From NCBI GenBank assembly GCA_903970165.1, contig CAJCHZ010000037.1:1-44555 (forward strand): a stretch of 44,555 nucleotides of DNA, read 5' to 3'. Shown here in pieces: positions 32,893 through 41,093 of the stretch; the first letter of the stretch is position 1, and each line of letters begins with the position of its first letter. Below the pieces are notes generated by a model. That model saw only the letters and a program-made list of their open reading frames with translations, was not told the DNA's origin and searched no databases. Made by a program: the position numbers and the translations under genes. This DNA comes from Betaproteobacteria bacterium. Lineage in GTDB: Bacteria > Acidobacteriota > Terriglobia > Acidiferrales > UBA7541.

Positions 32893-34116
32893 TTATTTCT
32901 TCGCGCTCTGCGCAACTTGCGTCGCGTTGAAATTGTTCAGGTAATTCTGCAATTGCTCTTTGCGGGCAGGATTCTTTTCGTTGGCGATCATGACGTCGAC
33001 GATTGGAGCGAGAAATCGGCCGTAGCGATTAAGGGTTGCGCTGTCGCTGGTCACAAGCGCTTGCTCGACAGCGGATTGCGTGGCTGGCGTCGCGAGTTCC
33101 AGGCGGCCGACGAAGACGCGCACCATTTGTGACGGCGCTGGATGAATGGAGAGCGGCAGAATCGCATCCACGAACTGGCGCGGAACGATATACAGAAGCC
33201 GGCTGCCTTCTTCGAACCACGAATCGCCCCACGTTTCAAACATAGCTTGCGCTTCATCCTGGTAGAGGCCCTCGGCCACCAGCGCCTCCACGACGGCTTG
33301 CTTCAGCGAATCCATGTCGGAGTTGAGTTCAGGAGCATTAAGGGCCAGCTGTGAGGCAGAGGAATCGACGAGACGAAACCCCAGCTTGTCACCGCGGCGC
33401 TCGAAAAAGAGTACTTTTCGGATTTGCTGATCAGCAAGATTTTCGGCAACCACACTCCCGTCCCCATTCATTTTCACAGAAAAAGGGACGGAGAACGTGG
33501 AGACGCCGCGATAAAAAAGAAATTTCTCCGTCTGAATGCCGTTCGAAGTGTTTATTTGCAACGGAGTCGCTGCGGTTTGCCGCGCAGCGTAATAATGATT
33601 CGCCTTCTCGTCTCGCGGAAAATCGGCGGAGCTTCTCGGTTGAAGCTGCACGGATTCCCAGTCGATGCTCCCGTCGGGGTGTTTTTGATAGAGGTTCCAA
33701 TCGCTGAAATTTGCATATTTCGGAGCCACGGCGGAAATGGGGTAGACGCGGCTCGCATGCGGATACCACTCCGTTATAAAGCCCTTGGAGAAGGAGACAT
33801 GCACCGAAAGCGTGGTCTCGCGGTTGGTATAGAAATAGAGCACTGGCGTTTCCATGCGCACCGTTCCGAGCAGTCCAGCCTTGAGGTTGACGCCGGCAAA
33901 GTGCTCGACGAAGGACGGAAGGTCCGCTGATCCAGTAAGGGGCAGCCATTGCACCGCTTTGCCTTCCTTGCCGGCAATGGAGGTGAACGTTCCCCATTCG
34001 TGCACGGTCAGATAGGGGTCGGATACCGGGGAGGAAGACTGAGCGCGAAAGAGGCGAGGCGAAATAGCCAGGAGGGTCGCGACAACAAGTGCGCCGGTCA
34101 AAAATCGAAGTTTCAT
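32893..34116 (-). CDS. Secreted protein of unknown function (HEWGTFTS type)
   Basis: 407 residues. Residues 1-25 form a signal peptide (KLRFLTGALVVATLLAI) with a likely cleavage after RAQ. The mature protein begins PYLTVHEWGTFTSIAGKEG, a motif I have seen in uncharacterised secreted proteins of Acidobacteria and Planctomycetes; I know no function. There is a run of beta-rich sequence up to ~250, then a helical end. It may be periplasmic or surface-exposed. It is a single minus-strand gene, divergent from the YheT-type hydrolase. Confidence 0.8.
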   Translation of the reverse strand: MKLRFLTGALVVATLLAISPRLFRAQSSSPVSDPYLTVHEWGTFTSIAGKEGKAVQWLPLTGSADLPSFVEHFAGVNLKAGLLGTVRMETPVLYFYTNRETTLSVHVSFSKGFITEWYPHASRVYPISAVAPKYANFSDWNLYQKHPDGSIDWESVQLQPRSSADFPRDEKANHYYAARQTAATPLQINTSNGIQTEKFLFYRGVSTFSVPFSVKMNGDGSVVAENLADQQIRKVLFFERRGDKLGFRLVDSSASQLALNAPELNSDMDSLKQAVVEALVAEGLYQDEAQAMFETWGDSWFEEGSRLLYIVPRQFVDAILPLSIHPAPSQMVRVFVGRLELATPATQSAVEQALVTSDSATLNRYGRFLAPIVDVMIANEKNPARKEQLQNYLNNFNATQVAQSAKK

Positions 34117-34168
34117 GGTTGGTCTCCTTTGCGTGTCGGGTAGGTTGACGCAAAGGGAAGCGCGAGTG

Positions 34169-34197
34169 TTAACAAAGTCCGCGCACTCCCATAAAAG
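34169..34197 (+). promoter_or_regulatory. Candidate promoter of the YheT-type hydrolase
   Basis: TTAACA (34169-34174), 17 bp, TAAAAG (34192-34197): five and four matches to consensus. Transcription would start near 34204, about 55 bases before the ATG at 34259. Confidence 0.4.
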
Positions 34198-34258
34198 GCC
34201 GCAGGACCGCCTACCTGGCAGTCTTGCCTCGAGAAGATGCCTGCTCTACAGTGCATTC

Positions 34259-35251
34259 ATGCTCTGGGAACCGCGAAAATTTGAGCCTTACGTCCTGCTA
34301 AAAAATGGCCATGCCATGACCATCGCCGCGGCGTTCGCACGCAGGCGCTTTGCATTGCCACCCGCGCAAGACCGGCTATTTCAAGTGGACCCCGAGTCGC
34401 GAATCCTTGGTCGTTGCCATTGGCAACCAGAAAAGCGGCGCGATGCTCCGCTGATCGTGATTGTGCACGGGTTGGAGGGTTCCAGCGAGTCGAACTACTG
34501 TCGCGGGATAGCGGAGAAGGCGTTTCATTTGGGCTATCACGCCGTCCGTCTAAACCAGAGAAACTGCGGCGGCACGGAAACGCTGACGCCCACGCTCTAC
34601 AACTCCGGAATGAGCGGCGATTACCGCGCGGTTTTTGAAGAACTAGCGAACGGAGACGGCTTTGAACAAATTTTCTTCGCCGGCTATTCCATGGGCGGAA
34701 ATTTGGTCACGAAAATGGCCGGAGAGTTTGCAGAAGCCGTGCCGAAGGCGCTGCGCGGAGTTTGCGCTGTCTGCCCGGCCATGGACCTAGGCGCCTGTGC
34801 CGATGCGTTGGAGCGCCGCGACAACTATTTTTACCAGCGCCATTTTGTAAAAGGCTTGATGGCGCGCTACGCGCGAAAAGCCCAGCTTTTCCCGGAGCGC
34901 TATTCCATGAATGGTATCGGCTCGGTCCGCACGGTTCGTGAATTCGACGACAAGATTACCGCTCCGCACTTTGGATACAAGGATGCCCAGGATTATTACG
35001 ACGCCGTCGGTGCAAAAAAGCTCGTAGCGCAGGTGCGTGTGCCGATGCTCATGATTACCGCACAGGATGATCCGTTTGTGCCGTACGATCTTTTCCTGCG
35101 TGCGAAGCCGGAGCAAAATCCCGCGATTCGCTTCGTAACGCCGCAGCACGGAGGCCACTGCGGTTTCATATCCAATAAAAGCGGCCTGGAACGATTTTGG
35201 GCTGAACAAGCCATTGTCGAATTTTGCGAAGCGCACAGACGCGGCGCCTGA
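34259..35251 (+). CDS. YheT-type alpha/beta hydrolase
   Basis: The ATG at 34259 gives 330 residues and matches the family start (FEPYVLLKNGHAMTI); the frame is open further upstream, but that part has no similarity. The fold motifs are PLIVIVHGLEGSSESNY, the nucleophile elbow FAGYSMGGN (Ser), the acid in TAQDDPFVPY and the His in QHGGHCGF. Family members are esterases or thioesterases of unclear natural substrate, and the RNQRNCGGTE-type oxyanion segment is present here as LNQRNCGGTE. It converges with the M24 peptidase gene, 12 bp apart. Confidence 0.92.
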   Translation: MLWEPRKFEPYVLLKNGHAMTIAAAFARRRFALPPAQDRLFQVDPESRILGRCHWQPEKRRDAPLIVIVHGLEGSSESNYCRGIAEKAFHLGYHAVRLNQRNCGGTETLTPTLYNSGMSGDYRAVFEELANGDGFEQIFFAGYSMGGNLVTKMAGEFAEAVPKALRGVCAVCPAMDLGACADALERRDNYFYQRHFVKGLMARYARKAQLFPERYSMNGIGSVRTVREFDDKITAPHFGYKDAQDYYDAVGAKKLVAQVRVPMLMITAQDDPFVPYDLFLRAKPEQNPAIRFVTPQHGGHCGFISNKSGLERFWAEQAIVEFCEAHRRGA

Positions 35252-35263
35252 GGCGCGCGATCA

Positions 35264-36556
35264 TCAACCCAGCGGTTTTTCCAGCGAAACCTGGAATTCC
35301 TTGGTCAAAAGCTGCGCAGGCCCATCCGCCATAATCACCATGTCGTCTTCGCAACGCATCCCAAACTCGCCAACAACATAAATCCCTGGTTCGTTTGAAA
35401 AAGTCATTCCAGGCTCGAGATTCGTCGTGCTCCCCTTGACCAGATAAGGATGCTCGTGCCCGTCCAGTCCAATGCCATGTCCCAGCCGATGCGTAAAATA
35501 TTTATAGCCGGGGCCATACCCGCCATTCACGATGACGGCGCGCGCCGCATCATCCACCGTGCCCGACAATCGCCCGGCACGCGCGGCATCGAGCGCCGCG
35601 TCCTGAGCTTTGCGCGTAAGTTCATACGCTTTCAAAATTTTGTCCGAGAGCTTGCCGAAAATTCCCGTTCGCGTAACGTCGGACTCATATCCATCCACGC
35701 TGCAACCACCGTCAATCAAAACAACGTCGCCCTCTTTTAATTTTTGTGGTTGCTTGGTTCCATGAGGCAGCGCTGCGGAAGCTCCCAGCAAAACGAGCGC
35801 GCCGCCGCGCAAACCCATTTTTGCAAAACCAGCTTCCACGAGATGGCCGATGTCCTGTTGCGACATTCCCTCTCGAAGCGCGGCGAACACCGGTTTGTAA
35901 ACAGCAAGAGTAGCTTCGCAAGCCAGACGCATCAGTTCGAGTTCGTGCGCTGATTTGTGCGCCCGGCAAGCAATAGTTACCGGATCGGCGGAGACATACT
36001 CAAATCCCGGCGCGGCTGCACGCAGATGATCCGAGTACGTAAAATAAGCGGTCTCTTCCACGCCCATGCGGCCGGCGCGGACACCCTGATCGGCAAGAGC
36101 GCCTGCCGCGAGCTTTGTGGGGCTTTCGTCCTCCTGCCACACGCGAATTTCGATCGGAAAGCGCAACTGCTCCCGCAGGCGGCCTTCCTCGAAACCCGGG
36201 CAAACAAGCACGGGCTTGCCCGTGCGCGGAAGTACCAACCCAACGAGCCGCTCGCTCAATCCCCAGCGAATCCCCGTGAAATAGTAAAGCGAAGTCCCGG
36301 GAGCAAAAAACAGTGCGTCAAAGTTGGGCTTCAACTCGGACATCAGCTGCTGCGCCCGCGTCAGCCGGCCGCGAAACTCCTCCGCGGTGATGGGCTTGGC
36401 GCGGTCCCCAAACGGTTTCAATCCGGAAAAGTCCGCCGCGGGCTCATCTTGCGGCGGCTCCGCAGCGCTGTTTGCACCGGTCGCGAGTGCAAGAGACGAA
36501 ACGGCCGCGGCACTTTGTAGGAACCGCCGGCGTGTGCTGGACGAATTTGTAGGCAT
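35264..36556 (-). CDS. Tat-exported M24 (Xaa-Pro type) peptidase
   Basis: 430 residues from the ATG at 36556, which has GGAG upstream; an ATG five codons earlier is the alternative. The N-terminus STRRRFLQSAAAVSSLALA is a twin-arginine signal with a short hydrophobic core. The creatinase-like N-domain (~60-190) is followed by the pita-bread domain with the metal ligands visible: Asp in DVVLIDGGCSVDG and in YESDVTRTG, His in HRLGHGIGLDGHEH, Glu in TFSNEPGIYV and in GMRCEDDMVI. It likely removes N-terminal residues before proline outside the cytoplasm. Confidence 0.92.
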   Translation of the reverse strand: MPTNSSSTRRRFLQSAAAVSSLALATGANSAAEPPQDEPAADFSGLKPFGDRAKPITAEEFRGRLTRAQQLMSELKPNFDALFFAPGTSLYYFTGIRWGLSERLVGLVLPRTGKPVLVCPGFEEGRLREQLRFPIEIRVWQEDESPTKLAAGALADQGVRAGRMGVEETAYFTYSDHLRAAAPGFEYVSADPVTIACRAHKSAHELELMRLACEATLAVYKPVFAALREGMSQQDIGHLVEAGFAKMGLRGGALVLLGASAALPHGTKQPQKLKEGDVVLIDGGCSVDGYESDVTRTGIFGKLSDKILKAYELTRKAQDAALDAARAGRLSGTVDDAARAVIVNGGYGPGYKYFTHRLGHGIGLDGHEHPYLVKGSTTNLEPGMTFSNEPGIYVVGEFGMRCEDDMVIMADGPAQLLTKEFQVSLEKPLG

Positions 36557-36584
36557 CAGTGTGTTCTCCATGGTGGAGAAAGAC

Positions 36585-36613
36585 CTTTATCTGGCGAAGG
36601 CAGGTGTTGTCAA
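36585..36613 (-). promoter_or_regulatory. Candidate promoter of the M24 peptidase
   Basis: On the minus strand a perfect -35 TTGACA (36613-36608) is followed 17-18 bp later by ATAAAG/TAAAGG (36590-36584). Transcription would start near 36578, about 22 bases before the ATG at 36556, which supports that start. Confidence 0.45.
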
Positions 36614-36679
36614 GGAGCTGCAAAAGAAACCGCGAGAAGAAAAGTAGCGCGCAAAGCGACAAAAACTTTCGAGGCGGAA

Positions 36680-37369
36680 CTACTCCATGCGAATGGCCTG
36701 AATACTCTTTCCTTTGACCTTCACTTCGATTCCAAGCGGCGGCCGAAGATCCGAACCCTGCGCAATGGCCCCGCGCACCCACACATTGCCGGGCAGATTC
36801 GTCAGCTTCGTCGGATCGAACACCGTGCGGTTGCAAGGGTTCCCTACCATGGGGTGTTTGGCGGCTTTGAAATCGTAATCGGTCTTTAGCTTGTCAAGGT
36901 CCGTGACGTACTCCATCTGGCAATTTCCGTAGGGAGCATTCAAAGAAAAAGCCCAGTAGGCGCTATCCTGCGATGCGGATCCTCCGGGCAGGCGAATGAG
37001 GAGCGCCGGCACATTCTCTCCGGTCAATCCATTGCGCATGAAAAATTGTTTGGAAGACCAGGGTTGTGCCATTTCGGCGACGGTCGCGATACCGGGATCC
37101 TGCTCCGTCGCGTGGGGCAGCGCTGCGTTGGGGTCGGGCGCAGGCGAAGGGACTTCAATCCTCGGCGGAGGTTCTGCCGGCGGAGCCTCTATGTGTTTCG
37201 GGCGAAGCATCCAGCGTGCCCCGATAAAAACCACCAGCAGGACCACCAGGAGAGCACCCACCATGCGAACGGCGGGATTGCTCAAGGGGCCGCGGTTCGA
37301 GCCCGGGTGGACTCCCGGTATTTGCGGCATTTCTGCCTTATAGCGGTCAGGTGGGGACTGGTCCGGCAT
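36680..37369 (-). CDS. Membrane-anchored protein of unknown function
   Basis: 229 residues. A cytoplasmic lead of ~35 residues is followed by one membrane helix (MVGALLVVLLVVFIGARWML, ~36-55), a Pro-rich stretch (~60-80) and an external domain of ~145 residues with two Cys (GNCQMEYVTDLD and GNPCNRTVFDP) that could form a disulfide. I do not recognise the domain. The ending VKVKGKSIQAIRME suggests a beta strand. It is a single minus-strand gene with its own promoter candidate. Confidence 0.75.
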   Translation of the reverse strand: MPDQSPPDRYKAEMPQIPGVHPGSNRGPLSNPAVRMVGALLVVLLVVFIGARWMLRPKHIEAPPAEPPPRIEVPSPAPDPNAALPHATEQDPGIATVAEMAQPWSSKQFFMRNGLTGENVPALLIRLPGGSASQDSAYWAFSLNAPYGNCQMEYVTDLDKLKTDYDFKAAKHPMVGNPCNRTVFDPTKLTNLPGNVWVRGAIAQGSDLRPPLGIEVKVKGKSIQAIRME

Positions 37370-37695
37370 TTTGATCTATTTCCATCTCTTCCGTTTAACC
37401 GATTTCTCGTTCCGCCCAATCTATTCCTTGATCCTGCGGCTATCTTATCGGGGGAAGGCAATTGACTCAATTCTCGATTATTGTAGAGCGTGCGACCTTG
37501 CCGAGCAACACAAGGTATTCCGGAATTGAGGTAAGACGCAACCGTTGCTCCGGGTCAACTACCAAGATCCTTACCCTTTCCGGCAGTGCTCTGTTGGTGA
37601 GAAGGTTACAATTTGCGCGGCAGCGCTTGTCTACAGCGCCCGAGGTCTCTAGTCTAGTAGGGAGCAGGGGAGGGCTGGCTTCCTCGCCGAATAGC
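37370..37695. other. Divergent spacer before the first tandem large gene
   Basis: 326 bp between the minus-strand membrane protein and the + strand gene that starts at 37696. An open frame runs from 37462 into the large gene, but its translation is unlike protein and the paralogue has no such part, so I treat it as non-coding leader. It holds the promoter candidate described separately. Confidence 0.5.
37442..37470 (-). promoter_or_regulatory. Candidate promoter of the membrane-anchored protein
   Basis: On the minus strand TTGAGT (37470-37465), 17 bp, TAAGAT (37447-37442). It would give a leader of about 66 bases before the ATG at 37369. Confidence 0.4.
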
Positions 37696-40600
37696 ATGAG
37701 TCCCGAATCGCGTGGGGGCGCGCGGGCATTTGTCCGCAGCCTGAACATCTTATTGAAGTTCGCGCGGCTCTATGAATTTGGCCACGTGAGAACCGCGGCG
37801 CAGTTTGAAACCGCGTGGAAAGAACTCCGAGGTGCGCTTGATGAGAGCGTCGGAAGCGGCCTCCTGCTTGGCGCTTCCGGCAACCAGATTTTGCTGGACG
37901 GCGTGCCGCTCGGCGCGTCCGCCGGCGAAAAAAGCTTCGCGCAGTTGCTGACCGGTTCTGGAATTGCCAGCATTCATTTCTCGCCGACTCTGACGCAACC
38001 GCAATTCGCCCGCTTCGTTCGCGCATTTCCCAGCGGCAATGCCAAGCCAGCTTCTCTCGCAGAGCAGTTGAAGTCCGCGCTCGCCGGTGAAACCAGCATC
38101 AAGATCAATGAGATTCGTTACGTAGCGGAAGATTCCTCTGTCGCTGGAATCAAAGTCGCCGCGCAACTGACTGCCAAAGCCCTCGGCGCGCAGGGCGAAA
38201 AATTCAAGGACTTCTTCGAAGACCCCAACAAGCTTCTCCAGATGATTCTCGCCGCGGAAAGTTCGCGCGGTGGCGGCGTGGGTGGTGGGGGAACCGGCCC
38301 AGGGTTCGGTCCTGGTGGGGGCGGATCAAGTGGTGTTCCCGGCGGCGGAGGGACCGGCGCGGGGGGATTTGGTACGGGGGGAGGCCCCGGATCGGCAGGC
38401 CAGCCAGGAAGCCTCTGGGATAGCGGCGTCGGTGGTTCCGGTTCGGGAGGTGGCTTTGGCACCGGCACTGGTGCAGGTGGAACCGGATTTGGTAGCGGCG
38501 GCGGTGCTGGCTCAGGCCCAGGCGCCGGCCCAGGCGCTGGTGGCGGCACGGGCGGCGGTTCGGGTTCGGGTGGCGGGGGAGTCGGAACAGGCGGTTCGGG
38601 GACCGCAGCGAACGGCGGGGTCGGTGCCGGTGTCGGCACAGGAACGGGTACGGGCGGGGGTGCTGGAGGCGTTGGCGGCGCTGGTGGTGGGACCGGCGGC
38701 TCAGGTCCAGCCGGGTCAGAGGCCTTGCCGCCTGGCAAATGGCTGACCGCTTCCGCATTGCTTCCACGCGGCCCTCTCGGCGGAACGCCGGGCGCAGCGG
38801 GCACCGGGTTGACCGCGGGGTTAAGCGCGGGGTTGAGCGCGGCGATGGGCGGCGGAGGCGGTAGCGCCTATGCCGTCGAAGAAGCCGATGTTCGGGCTAT
38901 GCTGGGCCTCTTCGCGCAGCTCGGAAGATCCCGCAAGGATCCCGACGCAAAAATGGATGCCCCGACATTTCAGTCGCGCTTGAGCTCCATGCCCGTGCGC
39001 GCGCAATACACATTGCAGCAAGCTTTGGCAGGCCTGGCGGCGCAAGCGCCTTCGGAAAAAGCCGACAAGCCCATGTTACTGAAGCTGGCCGAACACGTGG
39101 CCATCCGGTTTGCGCTCGACAGTTACGAGCGCGGCGAACTCCGCGTGAACGCCGTCAAGCAACTCCTCGACCGCATGAATTCGGAAATTGAAGCCCTGCG
39201 CAAGATTCTCGGCTCACAGGAAGAAATGATGGCCCAGGCGGGCCTCTCGGTGCAGTCCTACACCGAGCTGCTCGACCAGGAATTCTGGGAACAGGTTCCC
39301 GAAGAAAACAAGAAAGAAGTCCTCACTTCGGACGAAGCCTGGTGCGTACCTCCGCGCAATGTCCGCGCTTTCCTCGAAGACATGCTCCGCCGCGGCGAGT
39401 TGAAAACCGTGAACGAAATCCTGATGAAGTACGCTGCCTGCGTTTCTCTCGAAGCGCCCGAGGCTCGCCGTACCACGGCAATCGGTCTTTCCGATTTGGC
39501 GGAGCTCTATGGCAGCGGCGACGGCAGCGCGCTCATGGAATCCATCCGCAAGCTGGGAAATCAGTTGGCTATCGAGCGCGAACCGGAGCTGCAGACCCTG
39601 ATCAGCGCCGCGTTTGTGCGCATGAGCCAGGAGGCCGCATCCAAGCGTTGCTATCCCGCGATGCAGCAGGCGCTCTCGTCTCTCGACAATATCGAACAGC
39701 AGCGCCCCGGCTCGACGCAAAGCCTTCGTCCGCGCATCGGCGCCGAAGAGCGCCTTCCGGAATTCATCGAGGAAGCTCTGCGCTCCGGACATCTTGCGGA
39801 CGGCATGACCGAAATCCTCGGCTTGATGCCCAAAGCCACTCTGCATTACGTCACCAGCCGTTTTGGCCACTGCGGATTCCGCGAAGACTGCGAAGTGCTT
39901 GGCCAGATCGTCCGCGGCCTGGGCGAAGACTGCACGCACCGCTTGCTCGAAATTCTGCAAACCGCGCCTGCCAACGAGGCAGCCGATACCATCGGCCTCC
40001 TCAGCCATTTTGCTCCCGACGCCATCGCAAAAATTCTCCCCGTGCGCCTCAGTCAGTGGCCGCGCTCTTCTCACGATCGTGCCGTGCGCCAGCTTTCTTC
40101 CGCTCCATCCGAGGAGCGCGCCAAACTCCTCGTCGCCCTTTACGATTCACTGGATTCTTTGATCCGGCCCCTGGCCATCGACGAAATGGGCATGAGCAGC
40201 CAGCACGAATGCATTCCCAAGCTGGTCGAGCTTGCGCAGAACGATCACACGCCTCCCTATCACCGCCTGAAAGCTCTCGAAGCGCTGGGCCGTCTCCGCG
40301 CTTCTGCCGCCAGCCCTCTCATGCAGCAGATTATGGACGCCCGCCAGGTTTGGCGCTGGGTTTACCCAACGGAATTGCGCATTGCGGCGGCGCAATCCCT
40401 CATGCGGCTCGACCCCACCATGGCCCTGGAAAAGCTCAACGCCAGTGGACTCGAACGCAAGGACTTGACGCTCGATCCCACCGATCCCGAGCCAAACTCC
40501 TCCGTGATGCGCCAGCGGCGTTATGCGCGTTTGAAACTCAACAAGAATTTAATCGCCCTGACCACCAACCTCCGCGAAAACTTTCGCTTGTCTATCCCCG

Positions 40601-40878
40601 AACTCAATCTCGGCGGCGGCATCGGCGCCGGCGAACGCCATCTGGCGCCGGGTTCGCTTCTGTCGCTGAAAATCCCGCATGGCGTCCGGCCGATCAAGGC
40701 CCAGGCTATCGTTCGCGGCGCGCGTCCACAGGCCATGGCCTTCGAATTTGTAGACATGGATATGGAAGACCGCTCCCGGCTCCGCAAGCTTTTGCTCGAG
40801 CTTGGTGGCCTTCCCCAAATGGCCGCGGTTACCAATCGCAGCAGGCGGCGTGGCCGCGTGGCAGTCAGCAAGGGTTAG
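37696..40878 (+). CDS. Large Gly-rich linker / helical-repeat / PilZ-like protein, copy A
   Basis: About 1060 residues from the ATG at 37696, chosen because the downstream paralogue starts at the same place (ARAFVRSLNILLKFARLY). Layout: N-terminal module (~1-190, LLLGASGNQILLDGVPLG), a Gly/Ser/Thr low-complexity linker (~191-345), a long alpha-helical middle with HEAT-like repeats (~395-930, for example HRLKALEALGRLRA), and a C-terminal ~110-residue PilZ-like barrel (RQRRYARLKL...NLGGGIG). The c-di-GMP motif is degenerate: Asn-Leu-Gly-Gly-Gly instead of D/N-x-S-x-x-G. No signal peptide. I infer a cytosolic scaffold or regulator; function unknown. Confidence 0.85.
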   Translation: MSPESRGGARAFVRSLNILLKFARLYEFGHVRTAAQFETAWKELRGALDESVGSGLLLGASGNQILLDGVPLGASAGEKSFAQLLTGSGIASIHFSPTLTQPQFARFVRAFPSGNAKPASLAEQLKSALAGETSIKINEIRYVAEDSSVAGIKVAAQLTAKALGAQGEKFKDFFEDPNKLLQMILAAESSRGGGVGGGGTGPGFGPGGGGSSGVPGGGGTGAGGFGTGGGPGSAGQPGSLWDSGVGGSGSGGGFGTGTGAGGTGFGSGGGAGSGPGAGPGAGGGTGGGSGSGGGGVGTGGSGTAANGGVGAGVGTGTGTGGGAGGVGGAGGGTGGSGPAGSEALPPGKWLTASALLPRGPLGGTPGAAGTGLTAGLSAGLSAAMGGGGGSAYAVEEADVRAMLGLFAQLGRSRKDPDAKMDAPTFQSRLSSMPVRAQYTLQQALAGLAAQAPSEKADKPMLLKLAEHVAIRFALDSYERGELRVNAVKQLLDRMNSEIEALRKILGSQEEMMAQAGLSVQSYTELLDQEFWEQVPEENKKEVLTSDEAWCVPPRNVRAFLEDMLRRGELKTVNEILMKYAACVSLEAPEARRTTAIGLSDLAELYGSGDGSALMESIRKLGNQLAIEREPELQTLISAAFVRMSQEAASKRCYPAMQQALSSLDNIEQQRPGSTQSLRPRIGAEERLPEFIEEALRSGHLADGMTEILGLMPKATLHYVTSRFGHCGFREDCEVLGQIVRGLGEDCTHRLLEILQTAPANEAADTIGLLSHFAPDAIAKILPVRLSQWPRSSHDRAVRQLSSAPSEERAKLLVALYDSLDSLIRPLAIDEMGMSSQHECIPKLVELAQNDHTPPYHRLKALEALGRLRASAASPLMQQIMDARQVWRWVYPTELRIAAAQSLMRLDPTMALEKLNASGLERKDLTLDPTDPEPNSSVMRQRRYARLKLNKNLIALTTNLRENFRLSIPELNLGGGIGAGERHLAPGSLLSLKIPHGVRPIKAQAIVRGARPQAMAFEFVDMDMEDRSRLRKLLLELGGLPQMAAVTNRSRRRGRVAVSKG
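38268..38720 (+). repeat. Glycine-rich low-complexity coding tract, copy A
   Basis: Strongly G-rich on the + strand, coding mostly Gly with Ala, Ser, Thr, Pro. The units are irregular GGxGxG rather than exact repeats. It is absent from neither paralogue but differs in sequence between them. Confidence 0.85.
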
Positions 40879-41093
40879 CTCGTTTTTTGGATTGACGTTC
40901 GTCCGTCAGCGCGCAGCCCTCCTTCTCACCTGTACTCGTCTGGATCCACCCAGTCCGTTCGAGCAGGTCTCGCACCCGTCCTCTCGACGGCTTGCAGCAG
41001 AGGAACATAGAACCTCTGTACCATTGCCGCCCCCTGTTCATAACCCTAGGGTACTAGTCAGGTAGTCCCATTGCGGGAGACCGAAGATCTGAA

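Noticed and set aside
37462..37695. N-terminal extension of copy A by 78 codons
   Set aside because: Not protein-like and absent in copy B, which begins at the position matching 37696.
38118..38804. Proline-rich minus-strand frame opposite the Gly tract
   Set aside because: Pro codons are the complement of Gly codons; no independent evidence.
39342..40895. 517-codon + frame overlapping copy A
   Set aside because: Same-strand shifted frame; Arg/Pro/Ser composition and no similarity, while the main frame is conserved with copy B.
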